Part shown: piece after piece, positions 1-8,455 of the stretch
Position numbering within the stretch: position 1 is the stretch's first letter
Layout: the number at the start of each line of letters is the position of its first letter
Assembly (NCBI GenBank): GCA_947472115.1
Contig: CANIZU010000038.1
Coordinates: 1-12,526 of the forward strand
Direction of reading: 5' to 3'
Length of the DNA: 12,526 nt
DNA from: Flavobacteriales bacterium
Lineage (GTDB): Bacteria; Bacteroidota; Bacteroidia; NS11-12g; UBA955
Made by a program: the position numbers and the translations under genes
Notes under the pieces: model-generated
Told to the model about the DNA's origin: nothing
The model's database searches: none
The model's input: the letters and a program-made list of their open reading frames with translations, nothing else

Positions 1-42
1 AAATGTTGGTGAGGGTTTCTTTAGTTTGGATAACTTCGCAAT

Positions 43-1110
43 ATGAGAGACGGATCAAAAGCCTTTTTAGAAAAATACCTGAATAACGTCAGCCCAACGG
101 GGTTTGAACACTCCGGCCAATCAATTTGGTTGGATTATCTGAAGCCTTATATACAAGAAACCATCATTGATACTTATGGCACAGCAGTGGGTGTAATCAA
201 CCCAGGTCAGCCCTATAAAGTTGTTTTGGAGGCCCATGCCGATGAGATTTCTTGGTTTGTGAATTATATTACCGACGATGGCTATCTCTACGTAATCAGA
301 AATGGTGGTTCCGACTTTCAAATTGCCCCTTCGATGCGATGCAACGTCCATTGTGAAGGCGGTCAAATCGTGAAAGGTGTCTTCGGATGGCCTGCAATCC
401 ACGTTCGTACCGATAAAAGTCCCGAAGCGAAACAAGAGAATATCTTCATTGATCTTGGATGTTCCACAAAAGCCGAGGTCGAGGCGCTCGGTGTGCACGT
501 GGGCGCTGTCGCTGTATTTGAAGCCGATTGTTTTTGGTTGAATGAGAACTACCTGGTGGGTAGGGCACTCGACAATCGCATGGGTGGTTTTATGATCGCC
601 GAAGTTGCTCGAATTTTATCTGAAAAGGGCGATAAATTACCATTTACATTGTATTTGGTGAATAGTGTACAGGAGGAAATTGGTTTGCGTGGGGCGGAGA
701 TGATATCAAGACGACTTCAGCCAGACGTAGCGATAATCACCGATGTAACCCACGATACGCATTCTCCTTTGTACAATAAAAAGATACAAGGCGATTGCAA
801 ATGCGGTAAAGGTGCGGTAGTGACATACGGGCCAGCGGTGCAGAACAACCTTTTGCAACATATCATTGGCGTGGCCAAAGAAAAAGAAATCGCTATCCAG
901 CGCAACGCTGTAAGTCGCAGTACAGGGACTGATACAGATTCATTTGCTTACTCAGGAATGGGAGTGGCATCTGCCTTGATTTCCTTGCCTTTGAAGTATA
1001 TGCACACCACCGTTGAAACCGTGCACGAATCGGATGTTGAGAGCTGCATCCAATTGATGTATCATTCTGTGATGTCGTTGAAAGCCGGACAACAATTTAA
1101 CTACCTGTAA
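43..1110 (+). CDS. M42-family metallo-aminopeptidase (glutamyl aminopeptidase/endoglucanase-M type)
   Basis: Cytoplasmic di-metal exopeptidase of the M42 family, which removes N-terminal residues from peptides and usually assembles into large hollow oligomers. The 355 aa match the usual family length. The N-terminal SPTGFE motif (residues 17-22) is typical. Expected metal and catalytic residues are all visible: H65 and D67 (AHAD), D177 (ALDNRMGG), the catalytic/metal pair E211-E212 (QEEIG), D234 (TDVTHDTH) and H321 (KYMHTT). The start at 43 is forced, because an in-frame TAA lies at 31-33. No Shine-Dalgarno sequence is visible. Upstream, a weak promoter-like TAACTTCG (31-38) lies 22 nt after a TTG (6-8). 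The stop is 3 bp before the acyltransferase ATG, so the two are probably cotranscribed. Family assignment is firm. Substrate preference is unknown, and older annotations of this family as cellulase/endoglucanase M should not be trusted. Confidence 0.93.
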   Translation: MRDGSKAFLEKYLNNVSPTGFEHSGQSIWLDYLKPYIQETIIDTYGTAVGVINPGQPYKVVLEAHADEISWFVNYITDDGYLYVIRNGGSDFQIAPSMRCNVHCEGGQIVKGVFGWPAIHVRTDKSPEAKQENIFIDLGCSTKAEVEALGVHVGAVAVFEADCFWLNENYLVGRALDNRMGGFMIAEVARILSEKGDKLPFTLYLVNSVQEEIGLRGAEMISRRLQPDVAIITDVTHDTHSPLYNKKIQGDCKCGKGAVVTYGPAVQNNLLQHIIGVAKEKEIAIQRNAVSRSTGTDTDSFAYSGMGVASALISLPLKYMHTTVETVHESDVESCIQLMYHSVMSLKAGQQFNYL

Positions 1111-1113
1111 GTC

Positions 1114-2028
1114 ATGCAGCTGCAAACCATGAAACGAGTTCCGGTCCCAAAAGGCAGTACTGCCTTTATGTATTTGGCTTGGCCATGGTTGAAGTTGATT
1201 TCCTTATTGCCATTTTGGATGTTGTATGGCATCTCAAACGGGATGAGATTTTTGCTCTATCATGTGTTTGGGTATCGGGTTAAAGTCGTTCGGGACAATT
1301 TGAAAAACAGTTTCCCAGAGCTATCGGACAGCGACAGAAAAACGATAGAAAAGAAGTACTATAGCCATTTATCGGATTTATTCGTTGAAACCATAAAGGG
1401 TATGTCGATTTCTGAAAAACAGATGCGTGAAAGGATGTTGAATATCGACCAACATGAGTTCGATAATTTGCATAAAGAAGGCAAAAGCGCAATCATCGTA
1501 ATGAGTCATTGTGGCAACTGGGAATGGATCTGCTTGATGTCGCAAATCGTTTGCCCGCAACGCGTTCAGTGCTTGTATAAAACGTTGAGTAACCCAGGGT
1601 TCGATCGTTTGATGTTTTTGGTTCGATCTAAATTTGGCGCGAGTCCAATTCCAATGGAACAGACGCTAAGGGTTTTGGATGCTAACAAACAGGTTGTGAC
1701 CGTAAACGCATTTATCGGCGATCAAAATCCGAGCTCCGGAAAAGGTGCGGCTTGGGTGGATTTCTTAGGTCAGGATACTGCCTTTATGATGGGAGCTGAG
1801 AAAATCGCAAGAAAATTGGATTGGCCGGTTTATTACTTGAGTTCCTCCAAGGTCAAAAGAGGGTATTATCAAGCGCATACGGTTCCGATTTGCTTGGATC
1901 CTAAGTCGACCAAAGACGGGGAAATTACCCAGTTGATTGCCAACCACACCGAGAAAGAAATCCTAAATCAACCCCATATTTGGTTGTGGAGTCATCGACG
2001 TTGGAAGCACAAGCGAAATGCTTCTTAA
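1114..2028 (+). CDS. LpxL/HtrB-like lipid A biosynthesis acyltransferase
   Basis: Inner-membrane acyltransferase of the LpxL/LpxM (LPLAT) family, expected to add a secondary acyl chain to the lipid A precursor on the cytoplasmic face. The 304 aa match the usual length. A hydrophobic N-terminal segment (about residues 17-50) can act as membrane anchor. The catalytic HX4E motif is H132-C-G-N-W-E137. The second block GDQNPSSGKGAAWVDFLG (202-219) corresponds to the family DQNP...VDFFG region. The C-terminal WLWSHRRWK (290-298) is the conserved ending seen in Bacteroidota homologues. The ATG at 1114 lies 3 bp after the peptidase stop. An alternative ATG at 1129 would give MKRVPVPKG and cannot be excluded. 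Cotranscription with the upstream peptidase is likely, but a functional link is not evident. Family is sure. Which acyl position it modifies is not readable. Confidence 0.92.
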   Translation: MQLQTMKRVPVPKGSTAFMYLAWPWLKLISLLPFWMLYGISNGMRFLLYHVFGYRVKVVRDNLKNSFPELSDSDRKTIEKKYYSHLSDLFVETIKGMSISEKQMRERMLNIDQHEFDNLHKEGKSAIIVMSHCGNWEWICLMSQIVCPQRVQCLYKTLSNPGFDRLMFLVRSKFGASPIPMEQTLRVLDANKQVVTVNAFIGDQNPSSGKGAAWVDFLGQDTAFMMGAEKIARKLDWPVYYLSSSKVKRGYYQAHTVPICLDPKSTKDGEITQLIANHTEKEILNQPHIWLWSHRRWKHKRNAS

Positions 2029-2066
2029 TATTCGATGTATAGTTTAATTGACTATATTTAATATTC
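2026..2066. terminator. Weak AT-rich stem-loop between convergent genes
   Basis: Between the convergent 3' ends lies a perfect 6-bp inverted repeat, TATAGT (2038-2043) and ACTATA (2051-2056), with a 7-nt loop. An outer pair of AATATT copies (2027-2032 and 2060-2065) could extend it across small internal bulges. It has almost no G+C and no strong U-tract, so it is at best a weak bidirectional terminator. The first AATATT overlaps the acyltransferase stop codon. Confidence 0.3.
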
Positions 2067-2085
2067 TGAATTTTAATGGGTTGAA

Positions 2086-3477
2086 TTATTTTAAAAACGC
2101 ATCAACAATTTCTTCTTTCAGGACATTAACCTCTCCAAAAGCCGCATTTTTAGGCTTTGAAACAAATTTCCTTAATGTGGCAATCACCGGAACTACTTGT
2201 TGGGTTTTGGCTTTTGAGTTTTTGGCTGCTTGCTGGGCGGCAAAGTCAATCACAGCCTGCGGAAATTCAGCGCCTTTTTTGCGTAAAATGACATGGGAAC
2301 CAGCGACGTCCTTCGCGTGAAGCCAGAGATCATTCTTCTGACATAGTTTGAGCATTTGGTCGTTGGCCTTGTTATTCTTGCCAATCCAAATCGTAAAGCC
2401 CTGAAATTCAACAATTTTATAGGGTAGGGTGTCGGGTTGTTTGGCCTCCGGCTTGGCGATATTGGATTTTTGTAAAGGCTTTAATGATTTGAATTCTGTG
2501 GCAGCCAAAGCGGATTCCAATGATGACTCAATCAGTGAAAGTGATTTCTCCGTGGTATTTACCTGATCTTGTAATTTGGAAATTTCAATGGCCTCATTTT
2601 TCGCCTTACCGTAGTACTTTTTTGCATTTTCGGGTGCATTCAATTCGGGATTAAGCTTGATCCAAATGCGTTGATCGGTGTAATAATCCGTAACGAGGGC
2701 TTTGGTAAGTCCTGGTTTTATGGAATGTGCGTTGGTTAAAATCAAATCGCCAAGCTCCTTGTTGCTCCTTCGTGTCTCTATGTCGGCTAGTCGCTTCTTA
2801 GCCTCTCCTAGAATCTTTTTTAGGTGTTTGGCCTTCTTTTCTAAGTTGCTGGTAATATTATGCTTGGCTTGGTCGAAATAGTATTTTCTGATGTACCGCA
2901 ATTGTACATCAACCAACGTTGCTATTGAGAAAGGTTGATTGTCGATTTGTACCGGGCTAACCTTTACCCCGGCAGGTAATTCAATCGGCTGAACCTCTTG
3001 CAAGGGCTCAAACTTTCCATGATTTTCCGTGATGTCCGGATATTGAAAGTCCCAATCTGATTTTTGCGATAATCGAAATATCTGCAATGTCTCAGAAGAT
3101 TGGGGCTTTCGCAATAATACGTTTCCATATTTGCCAAAACCCTTAAACCACAATTCCATGCGGTTGCTAAAGACGATGCAAATCCATCGATCAGATGGGT
3201 TATTGACAATCTTAAAAATGGGTTGATTCTCGATTTCCTTGAACTGTACGATGCCTTTACGGTAGTCGTTGCTATCAAATATGCGATCGCTCGTTAAAAT
3301 CATCAAATGACCATCAAGAAATTTGACCTCAAAAGTGATATGTGTTTCTCCGCTGCTAGCAAATCGTAAATAGAGCGTGTCTTTGTCGAAGCTCAAGGCC
3401 CCCTCAAAACAGCCATCCTTGAATGCTTCGCGCAAATGGTCTGCCCATGCATTGTAAATCCAATTCGCGCTAAACAT
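2086..3477 (-). CDS. Short NFACT-family protein (RqcH/Rqc2-like ribosome quality control factor)
   Basis: Homologue of the NFACT family (RqcH, FbpA, Rqc2/NEMF). These proteins bind peptidyl-tRNA-blocked 50S subunits and, in B. subtilis, recruit tRNA-Ala for C-terminal alanine tailing of stalled chains. Visible parts are an NFACT-N-like region (about 1-130), a coiled-coil-rich middle (about 200-330) and a C-terminal NFACT-R domain (about 350-460). NFACT-R shows WIGKNNKANDQM (364-375) and DLWLHAKDVAGSHVILRKKG (383-402). D96-R97 (SDRW) aligns by eye with the Asp-Arg pair needed by RqcH. At 463 aa it is shorter than typical 550-580 aa RqcH. Only a short linker sits where the helix-hairpin-helix segment is expected, and I see no such motif. 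It starts 20 bp after the stop of the giant T9SS-sorted gene on the same strand. The old name 'fibronectin-binding protein' is misleading. Confidence 0.88.
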   Translation of the reverse strand: MFSANWIYNAWADHLREAFKDGCFEGALSFDKDTLYLRFASSGETHITFEVKFLDGHLMILTSDRIFDSNDYRKGIVQFKEIENQPIFKIVNNPSDRWICIVFSNRMELWFKGFGKYGNVLLRKPQSSETLQIFRLSQKSDWDFQYPDITENHGKFEPLQEVQPIELPAGVKVSPVQIDNQPFSIATLVDVQLRYIRKYYFDQAKHNITSNLEKKAKHLKKILGEAKKRLADIETRRSNKELGDLILTNAHSIKPGLTKALVTDYYTDQRIWIKLNPELNAPENAKKYYGKAKNEAIEISKLQDQVNTTEKSLSLIESSLESALAATEFKSLKPLQKSNIAKPEAKQPDTLPYKIVEFQGFTIWIGKNNKANDQMLKLCQKNDLWLHAKDVAGSHVILRKKGAEFPQAVIDFAAQQAAKNSKAKTQQVVPVIATLRKFVSKPKNAAFGEVNVLKEEIVDAFLK

Positions 3478-3497
3478 GGGGCGAATTTCGGTAATAA

Positions 3498-6400
3498 TTA
3501 TGACTTGGGTCGTAACAAAGTGACAGACGATGATAAAACGCGTTTTGTCTGGTGATTTCCTTTGAATTCAACTACAACAGCATAGACTCCTTCCGGGCAG
3601 GGCTTACCCGCAGAATCACCATTCCAGCGCTGTGATATTTTGGTACTTTCAAACACAATTTCACCCCAACGGTTCATAATGTATACTGTGGTTTCTGTTG
3701 CGCCATAAAGCTGACAATCCAATTCATCATTGATTCCATCGCCATTCGGCGAAAAAGCATTGGGTATGAATGCGAAAATCGTATCATGGTAACAGATTTC
3801 CTCCCAAGCAGTATCCTTACAGCCACCGTAGTTTTCGATGGCTAGCATGACTCTGTAAGTGGTTTCTAATCCATCGAAAGTATGGGTTGGATTAGCGAAT
3901 GGATCAAATAAACTCGACTTCCCATCGCCCCATTTCCAAATACCGCGAGTGCCGCCAGCACTTTGGTTGATGAATGTCGCCGTTTGGTCCAAGGGTGTTA
4001 GGCATTCCGTGTTGAAGCTCTTTTGTATTGTAAAACCAGCCTGTATCGCTTGATAGCCTGGGATTTCAACTGTGGTATCGCCAAAGCAACCCGTTTCATT
4101 GTCGGTAATCGTCACGCGATAGCGATTGTCGGCCGGAGCAATTAAAGTATCCTTTTTATAACTTGGATCATGAGACCATTTCGTTTTGTATGGATTTCCA
4201 TTGCCCAATTTTACACGAGCCCAGCCGTTCAAGCCTCTACAAACGGTATCGCTGACCGAGGCAATACTCCAAATCCTCGGATAAACGTAGATTTTGGCAG
4301 TATCTGCCGCGTTATCCGAACAGCCATCGCTACCGGTAATAATTAAATTGCCGTTTTGGTTTCCTATATAAAACGTTTTGAGACCATTTTGTCCATGCGA
4401 CCAGTTGATTTTTTGATTCGCAACGATTCCGCCACTTATCAACGCATTTAGTATTAGGATGGTTCCATAGCAAACACTGTCATTTCGTGGTGTTACGGAT
4501 ACGGAAAGTGGCGAATTGACAACAAACGACATGCTGTCCTTGGTTGCGCAAGCGTTTAAACTGAGATTGTAATAAACTTTGAGGTTTCCTAGTCGCGCCA
4601 ATTTGGGATTGATGTTGGCGCCGATTACGCCGGTACCATAGAATGTGCCGCCTGCGGGTTGTGCTTGTAGTGCAAATAACGAATCCTTAGAGCAGAAGAA
4701 TGTCGGCGAATTAAATTTAATATTCAGCACAGTATCTACGACGATGTTAACGGTATTTAGACAGCCGGAAGATGAACGGTAATTGATGACCTGTTTACCC
4801 ATTCCCGCCTTAGAAGGGGAGAATATTCCCGTTGAATTGGTGATTCCAGTGCCCCAGAAAATACCTTTAGTATCTTTTTTATATAAAGTTATAGGTTTGT
4901 CAATCAGACATATAGATGTATCTAATTGAATTAATGGTTTATTTCTTACTACAACGAGTAATGTATCGTCGCAACCTTTGGATGAATAGATGATTTTGAA
5001 TAACCCAGGTCCTGTAATTTGTGGGTTGAATGACTGTTTTTTGACCACGCCCAGCCCTGTCCATATTCCACCGGCGATGGAAGTGATAACACCTTTATTT
5101 TTGATTAAAGAGGTGGTGTCTTCTTGACAAAAGAATAGGGTATCAGGCTGAAGAATTTGATTATTAATGATGTACACAAATTTTTTGTCCTGGCATCTAG
5201 GTGTTGTGAGTGTTAATGTATCAATGTTTGGTTTTCCTGTTTTCCACCACGATGGATCATAAATGTTGCCTAGGCCATTGATTCCTTTGCCTTTCCATGA
5301 GTAATTGTTATTGGGGCGGAAAGATTTGAGCGTTTGCTTACCTGCAGAAGGACAGAATGTATCGTTGAGGCCTGCATCGCTAGGTAAAACGGTGAGTCGG
5401 GTTGTATCTCGACATCCATTTACTGAGATATAGAGGATATTGTAGTTTTTAGGCCCACCCATAAGTGAGGGTTCATAGGTGCCGTAGTAATAATTGGTTA
5501 ACCCCGAAAAATATTGAGGAAAGAGTCCTATGGGCGCGAACTTTAGTTTTGCATTTACTACAGATTCGCATATTGTATCGAATTTAGGAACCACGATTGC
5601 TTGAACGTAAACGGTTTTCAATGATGTGCAACCTTTCCATGTGTAGGTGAGTGAATATTTTCCGGCGGTATCAGGCTTGAAAATCCCGGTAGTTGTTGTC
5701 TTTGGACCCGACCACGTACCTCCTGCAGGTCCATACCAATAAAGGGGGATGGCAGATTTACTCGGACAAAACATATTTTCCAAGTTCCAAGGGGCCCAAA
5801 CAGTTACGATTACTGTATCTGTGCAACTTCCTATTTGATACCAAACTTTGGTTGCTCCATAAACCAAACTCGGCTTAAACTCACCTGTAGCACCATTAAC
5901 AATTCCCGGACCTTTCCAAGTTCCACCGGCAGGTGTAGCTCTAAGTTTGAAAATGTTGTTATAATAGCAGACCTCTGTATCCTGCTGAGCCGACGGCGGT
6001 GCAAGAACTACGATGTCAATTGTGTCTGATGCAGGAGTAGAAGTGCCGTCCTGCACTTTTACAATGTATCGCTGATTGCTAGTTAAACATTTGTTAAACG
6101 GGCCTTTGCCACTAAGTGACGATGGTGTCCAGTTGTAAGTGTATTTACTACTATCTCCTCCTGTTGCTGAAAGAGTGATTTTAATACAGTCACCTCTGCA
6201 AATAGTGTCTTTATCGCTTTTTAAAGATACAACAATTGGGCAGTTGGTAATGGAGAATTTATAGACAGTAGTGAGGGGGTATATGCTATCGCAAAAATCC
6301 CGATATCCATGTTTATGGGTTAACGTATACTGACCGTTTAAATTCAGTCCACTCTGAGTTTTGATCTCAATCAACTGTGTCATTCCTTTACTACAATTTA

Positions 6401-6995
6401 TCGCAGTTATCTTTTTGATGCTAGGGTTACTAGGGCCACTTAACGAGGTGTTGCCAATTGAGATGGAATCGCAAGGCATGGGCTGATCCAACACGAATCG
6501 AAATATAGAATCTTTGCAATTGGGGGTAGCTATTAATGGGCTCGGTTGTGAAAATTTCACTCTTGATGGCGCAATCATTGTAATAATGACTTGAGCCTTC
6601 CATCCGCTGCACGCAATACTTTTATCCGATTTGAAATGAAGTGTGATGGCGCTATCTTTTGAAACTACTGTGCCCGGGCCAGAGTTACCACTCCATTTTC
6701 CAATCAGCGATGCGCTTGTGTCTTTCCCATCAAATATTCGCAAGACATCATTGTCTTTTTCGGTGCAAAAATTTGAGAATTTAAGAGTGATTGATTTGGC
6801 ACCGGGAATACTAAGGGTTAGAGTGGTATTTTCATTGTGATCGTAATCGATTTTATTCATTCCCGCATCGGAGTCTGTAATACTACCTCTGCAAATCCTA
6901 AATATGCCATTTTTCTGCTTTAGGATCGTTTGAGAGTGTAGTACTGTACAAATCAGACCCATTACCAAAGCGATATGTTTTGCTCGAAGTCTCAA
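3498..6995 (-). CDS. Giant secreted protein: CUB domain, cysteine-containing repeats, PKD-like domain, T9SS type B sorting domain
   Basis: Predicted to be exported by Sec and then the type IX secretion system. Residues 1-21 form a signal peptide (MRLRAKHIALVMGLICTVLHS). Residues about 31-140 resemble a CUB domain (paired cysteines, DVLRIFDG, GWKAQV). Residues about 340-825 hold roughly seven repeats of 60-75 aa with the pattern Cys, GG-x-W/F-x-G, G-x-F-x-P, GC-x-DT. A PKD-like domain lies at about 985-1068 (WKWGDGKSS, NPTHTFDG). The C-terminus (about 1076-1162) is a gliding-motility-associated sorting domain with FIPNAFSPNGDGIND, VYIMNRWGEIVFES and PEGVYAVVV. It is probably a surface adhesin, filament or scaffold. 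No catalytic motif is visible. The ATG is 7 bp after the upstream lipoprotein stop, which suggests cotranscription. No T9SS machinery gene is in the window, so export relies on genes elsewhere. Confidence 0.9.
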   Translation of the reverse strand: MRLRAKHIALVMGLICTVLHSQTILKQKNGIFRICRGSITDSDAGMNKIDYDHNENTTLTLSIPGAKSITLKFSNFCTEKDNDVLRIFDGKDTSASLIGKWSGNSGPGTVVSKDSAITLHFKSDKSIACSGWKAQVIITMIAPSRVKFSQPSPLIATPNCKDSIFRFVLDQPMPCDSISIGNTSLSGPSNPSIKKITAINCSKGMTQLIEIKTQSGLNLNGQYTLTHKHGYRDFCDSIYPLTTVYKFSITNCPIVVSLKSDKDTICRGDCIKITLSATGGDSSKYTYNWTPSSLSGKGPFNKCLTSNQRYIVKVQDGTSTPASDTIDIVVLAPPSAQQDTEVCYYNNIFKLRATPAGGTWKGPGIVNGATGEFKPSLVYGATKVWYQIGSCTDTVIVTVWAPWNLENMFCPSKSAIPLYWYGPAGGTWSGPKTTTTGIFKPDTAGKYSLTYTWKGCTSLKTVYVQAIVVPKFDTICESVVNAKLKFAPIGLFPQYFSGLTNYYYGTYEPSLMGGPKNYNILYISVNGCRDTTRLTVLPSDAGLNDTFCPSAGKQTLKSFRPNNNYSWKGKGINGLGNIYDPSWWKTGKPNIDTLTLTTPRCQDKKFVYIINNQILQPDTLFFCQEDTTSLIKNKGVITSIAGGIWTGLGVVKKQSFNPQITGPGLFKIIYSSKGCDDTLLVVVRNKPLIQLDTSICLIDKPITLYKKDTKGIFWGTGITNSTGIFSPSKAGMGKQVINYRSSSGCLNTVNIVVDTVLNIKFNSPTFFCSKDSLFALQAQPAGGTFYGTGVIGANINPKLARLGNLKVYYNLSLNACATKDSMSFVVNSPLSVSVTPRNDSVCYGTILILNALISGGIVANQKINWSHGQNGLKTFYIGNQNGNLIITGSDGCSDNAADTAKIYVYPRIWSIASVSDTVCRGLNGWARVKLGNGNPYKTKWSHDPSYKKDTLIAPADNRYRVTITDNETGCFGDTTVEIPGYQAIQAGFTIQKSFNTECLTPLDQTATFINQSAGGTRGIWKWGDGKSSLFDPFANPTHTFDGLETTYRVMLAIENYGGCKDTAWEEICYHDTIFAFIPNAFSPNGDGINDELDCQLYGATETTVYIMNRWGEIVFESTKISQRWNGDSAGKPCPEGVYAVVVEFKGNHQTKRVLSSSVTLLRPKS
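4521..5978 (-). repeat. Tandem protein repeats within the giant T9SS-sorted protein
   Basis: This stretch encodes residues 340-825, about seven divergent tandem modules starting near residues 340, 408, 475, 547, 622, 695 and 767. Each starts with a cysteine, has a GGTW-x-GPG-like turn (GGTWKGPG at 357-364, GGTWSGP at 425-431, GGIWTGLG at 642-649, GGTFYGTG at 782-789) and then a G-x-F-x-P motif. Most end with a second cysteine in GC-x-DT-like context. Two cysteines per module suggests one disulfide each, probably in beta-sandwich folds. The copies are diverged in sequence, so recent slippage expansion is not evident. Confidence 0.75.
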
Positions 6996-7002
6996 ATGTA
7001 AA

Positions 7003-7443
7003 TTACCTACTTATAGAGATGGTTTTAGTTTCCAATGTGTTGCTCCAATGCTGCATACGATCCTTAATGCGCAATCTAAATCTGGTTGTCTCTGAGGTGC
7101 CGGAACCAAGTAAAAATACATTTTTCAAGGTCACTTTAATCGTTCCATGAATATTGACTTTTGTTCCAGACGGTGCTAAGGGTCTTACTTGGTAAAAATC
7201 AGCTTTGGCGAAACGAACATCCTTGATTTCCAAAGAAAGTGAATCGGCATTGTCGAAACCCAAGTCCCCGTCGCCATCCGCATAATCAAATGCAATAACA
7301 ACAGTATCCGTAAATTGCTTAAATGATGTCTGGTTTAATGTGATTTTCGAAATGACAGGTTCGGGATCGCCAGTATAAAATCGTTCAGGCTTGCAACTAG
7401 AAAATACAACGAGTAAAAACAGGATTTTAATGGTTCTTTTCAT
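7003..7443 (-). CDS. Small lipoprotein with DGDGD motif, function unknown
   Basis: Predicted 146-aa lipoprotein. The start at 7443 is preferred because it gives a clean lipoprotein signal, MKRTIKILFLLVVFSSC, with lipidated C17. The longer reading from 7473 adds ten residues before that signal and overlaps the upstream gene by 22 bp. With the chosen start the gap to the upstream stop is 8 bp. The mature part is probably an all-beta domain. It contains the acidic, probably Ca2+-binding stretch FDYADGDGDLGF (residues 52-63), which recurs in many Bacteroidota surface lipoproteins. It is followed by a few beta strands and the sequence FRLRIKDRMQHWSN near the C-terminus. It lies between the cytochrome-like lipoprotein and the giant T9SS-sorted protein, so it may be an outer-membrane accessory. 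Specific function is not recognised. Confidence 0.8.
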   Translation of the reverse strand: MKRTIKILFLLVVFSSCKPERFYTGDPEPVISKITLNQTSFKQFTDTVVIAFDYADGDGDLGFDNADSLSLEIKDVRFAKADFYQVRPLAPSGTKVNIHGTIKVTLKNVFLLGSGTSETTRFRLRIKDRMQHWSNTLETKTISISR

Positions 7444-7451
7444 GGTTGGAT

Positions 7452-8441
7452 TTAATAAAATTTTACCGCGCAATAGGTTTTCAAAAAGAACATGCTATTG
7501 ATATTGGGTATTGTATAGTCTTTGTTTTTTGCATCGCTAATGGTAATTCTAAACCAAACGACATCGTATTTTATGTTTGTGCTACCATCGTAAGAGAAAT
7601 ACCACAGGTAATCGCAATTGCTAGAGAATAAACCACTTAACGTTTTGTTGGTCCCTTTTTTTAACGATTGTTCTTTGTTAGGATCAAATTTTGCTGGATC
7701 TGTTGACCAATTGATGGTGGCATTGGTGAGATTACCGATTGCCGTGTTATCGTCGCTCAATGAAAACCATAATTCGAAATTACTTCCTGCCGATGCCTTA
7801 GCAACTTCGTATTTTCCAGCGCGAGGAAGTGGATTGCCATTTTGTAAAACCTGTAATCCAAGCAATTGAGGCGGAAAATCTATAGTAGTAGGGGTTCTGC
7901 CCAGCCAGTCTTTGGCACCGTCATTGATCCAAGCGTTGACACGAGTTACCCAGCTGTCTTTTTCGATAGGATATTTACTCGTAGGTTCGAGCGACAGCGG
8001 CATTATTCCCGAATTGCCATTTAGATCCGTCTTCATTCGATAGGGAAGCATACTACTAGATGCGTTTTTAGGAATGACTCTGGTTAGATAACTCCCAGCG
8101 ATGTCTTTTTTAATTACGGGTTGCTGCACCAAAGAGTAATAACTGCTTTCAACGGTAGTGAAATTGGGCTCAAAATTGCCATCATGGCAGCCACTATTGG
8201 CGCAGGTAGGTTTGAATAAGCCAGCATGTAGTCCCTCAATGGTACTGTAATTCCAGGTGTCTTTTAACACAACAATAGTATCCTTACTGTTAGGGAATGG
8301 ATTTTCAATAGGACCTCCATTGTTTTTACACGATGAAGTAATAAATAAAAGTGCAATCACAATGATTGTTAGTAATCTTACATACCACAATGGTCTCATC
8401 AAATTATTAATTCCGATATTTATAAAATCACATTTCACCAT
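7452..8441 (-). CDS. Lipoprotein with cytochrome c-like domain (CX4CH), planctomycete-cytochrome-like
   Basis: Predicted lipoprotein. Two starts are possible. The ATG at 8441 gives 329 aa and follows the DUF1501-like stop by 14 bp. The ATG at 8399 gives 315 aa and a more typical signal, MRPLWYVRLLTIIVIALLFITSSC, with lipidated C38 in the long numbering. The first domain has a CX4CH heme-attachment candidate, C80-ANSG-C85-H86, followed by DGNFEPNF. A downstream IMPLSLEP (146-153), with M147 as possible axial ligand, and WVTRVNAWINDGA (164-176) resemble the end of small c-type or PSCyt-like domains. Residues about 190-320 form a second, probably beta-rich domain of unknown role. C276 and C324 are extra cysteines in that domain. 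Whether heme is really attached is uncertain, since most c-type sites are CX2CH. Inferred location is the periplasmic or outer face of the outer membrane. Confidence 0.8.
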   Translation of the reverse strand: MVKCDFINIGINNLMRPLWYVRLLTIIVIALLFITSSCKNNGGPIENPFPNSKDTIVVLKDTWNYSTIEGLHAGLFKPTCANSGCHDGNFEPNFTTVESSYYSLVQQPVIKKDIAGSYLTRVIPKNASSSMLPYRMKTDLNGNSGIMPLSLEPTSKYPIEKDSWVTRVNAWINDGAKDWLGRTPTTIDFPPQLLGLQVLQNGNPLPRAGKYEVAKASAGSNFELWFSLSDDNTAIGNLTNATINWSTDPAKFDPNKEQSLKKGTNKTLSGLFSSNCDYLWYFSYDGSTNIKYDVVWFRITISDAKNKDYTIPNINSMFFLKTYCAVKFY

Positions 8442-8455
8442 TGTTCATATTTCCC

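Noticed and set aside
6..38. Promoter for the M42 peptidase (TTG, then TAACTTCG)
   Set aside because: The -7 box has a mismatch and the spacing is 22 nt. It sits at the window edge, so an upstream operon partner cannot be excluded; mentioned only in the gene entry.
2048..2320. A + strand open frame of 90 codons starting between the convergent genes
   Set aside because: Almost all of it is antisense to the NFACT-R coding region, whose protein is strongly conserved. It has no recognisable domain or promoter.
4521..5978. Possible CRISPR array or nucleotide satellite, suggested by recurrent GGTGGAA-like words
   Set aside because: The repetition is at protein level (GGTW turns) in one open frame. 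Copies are diverged and spacing is irregular.
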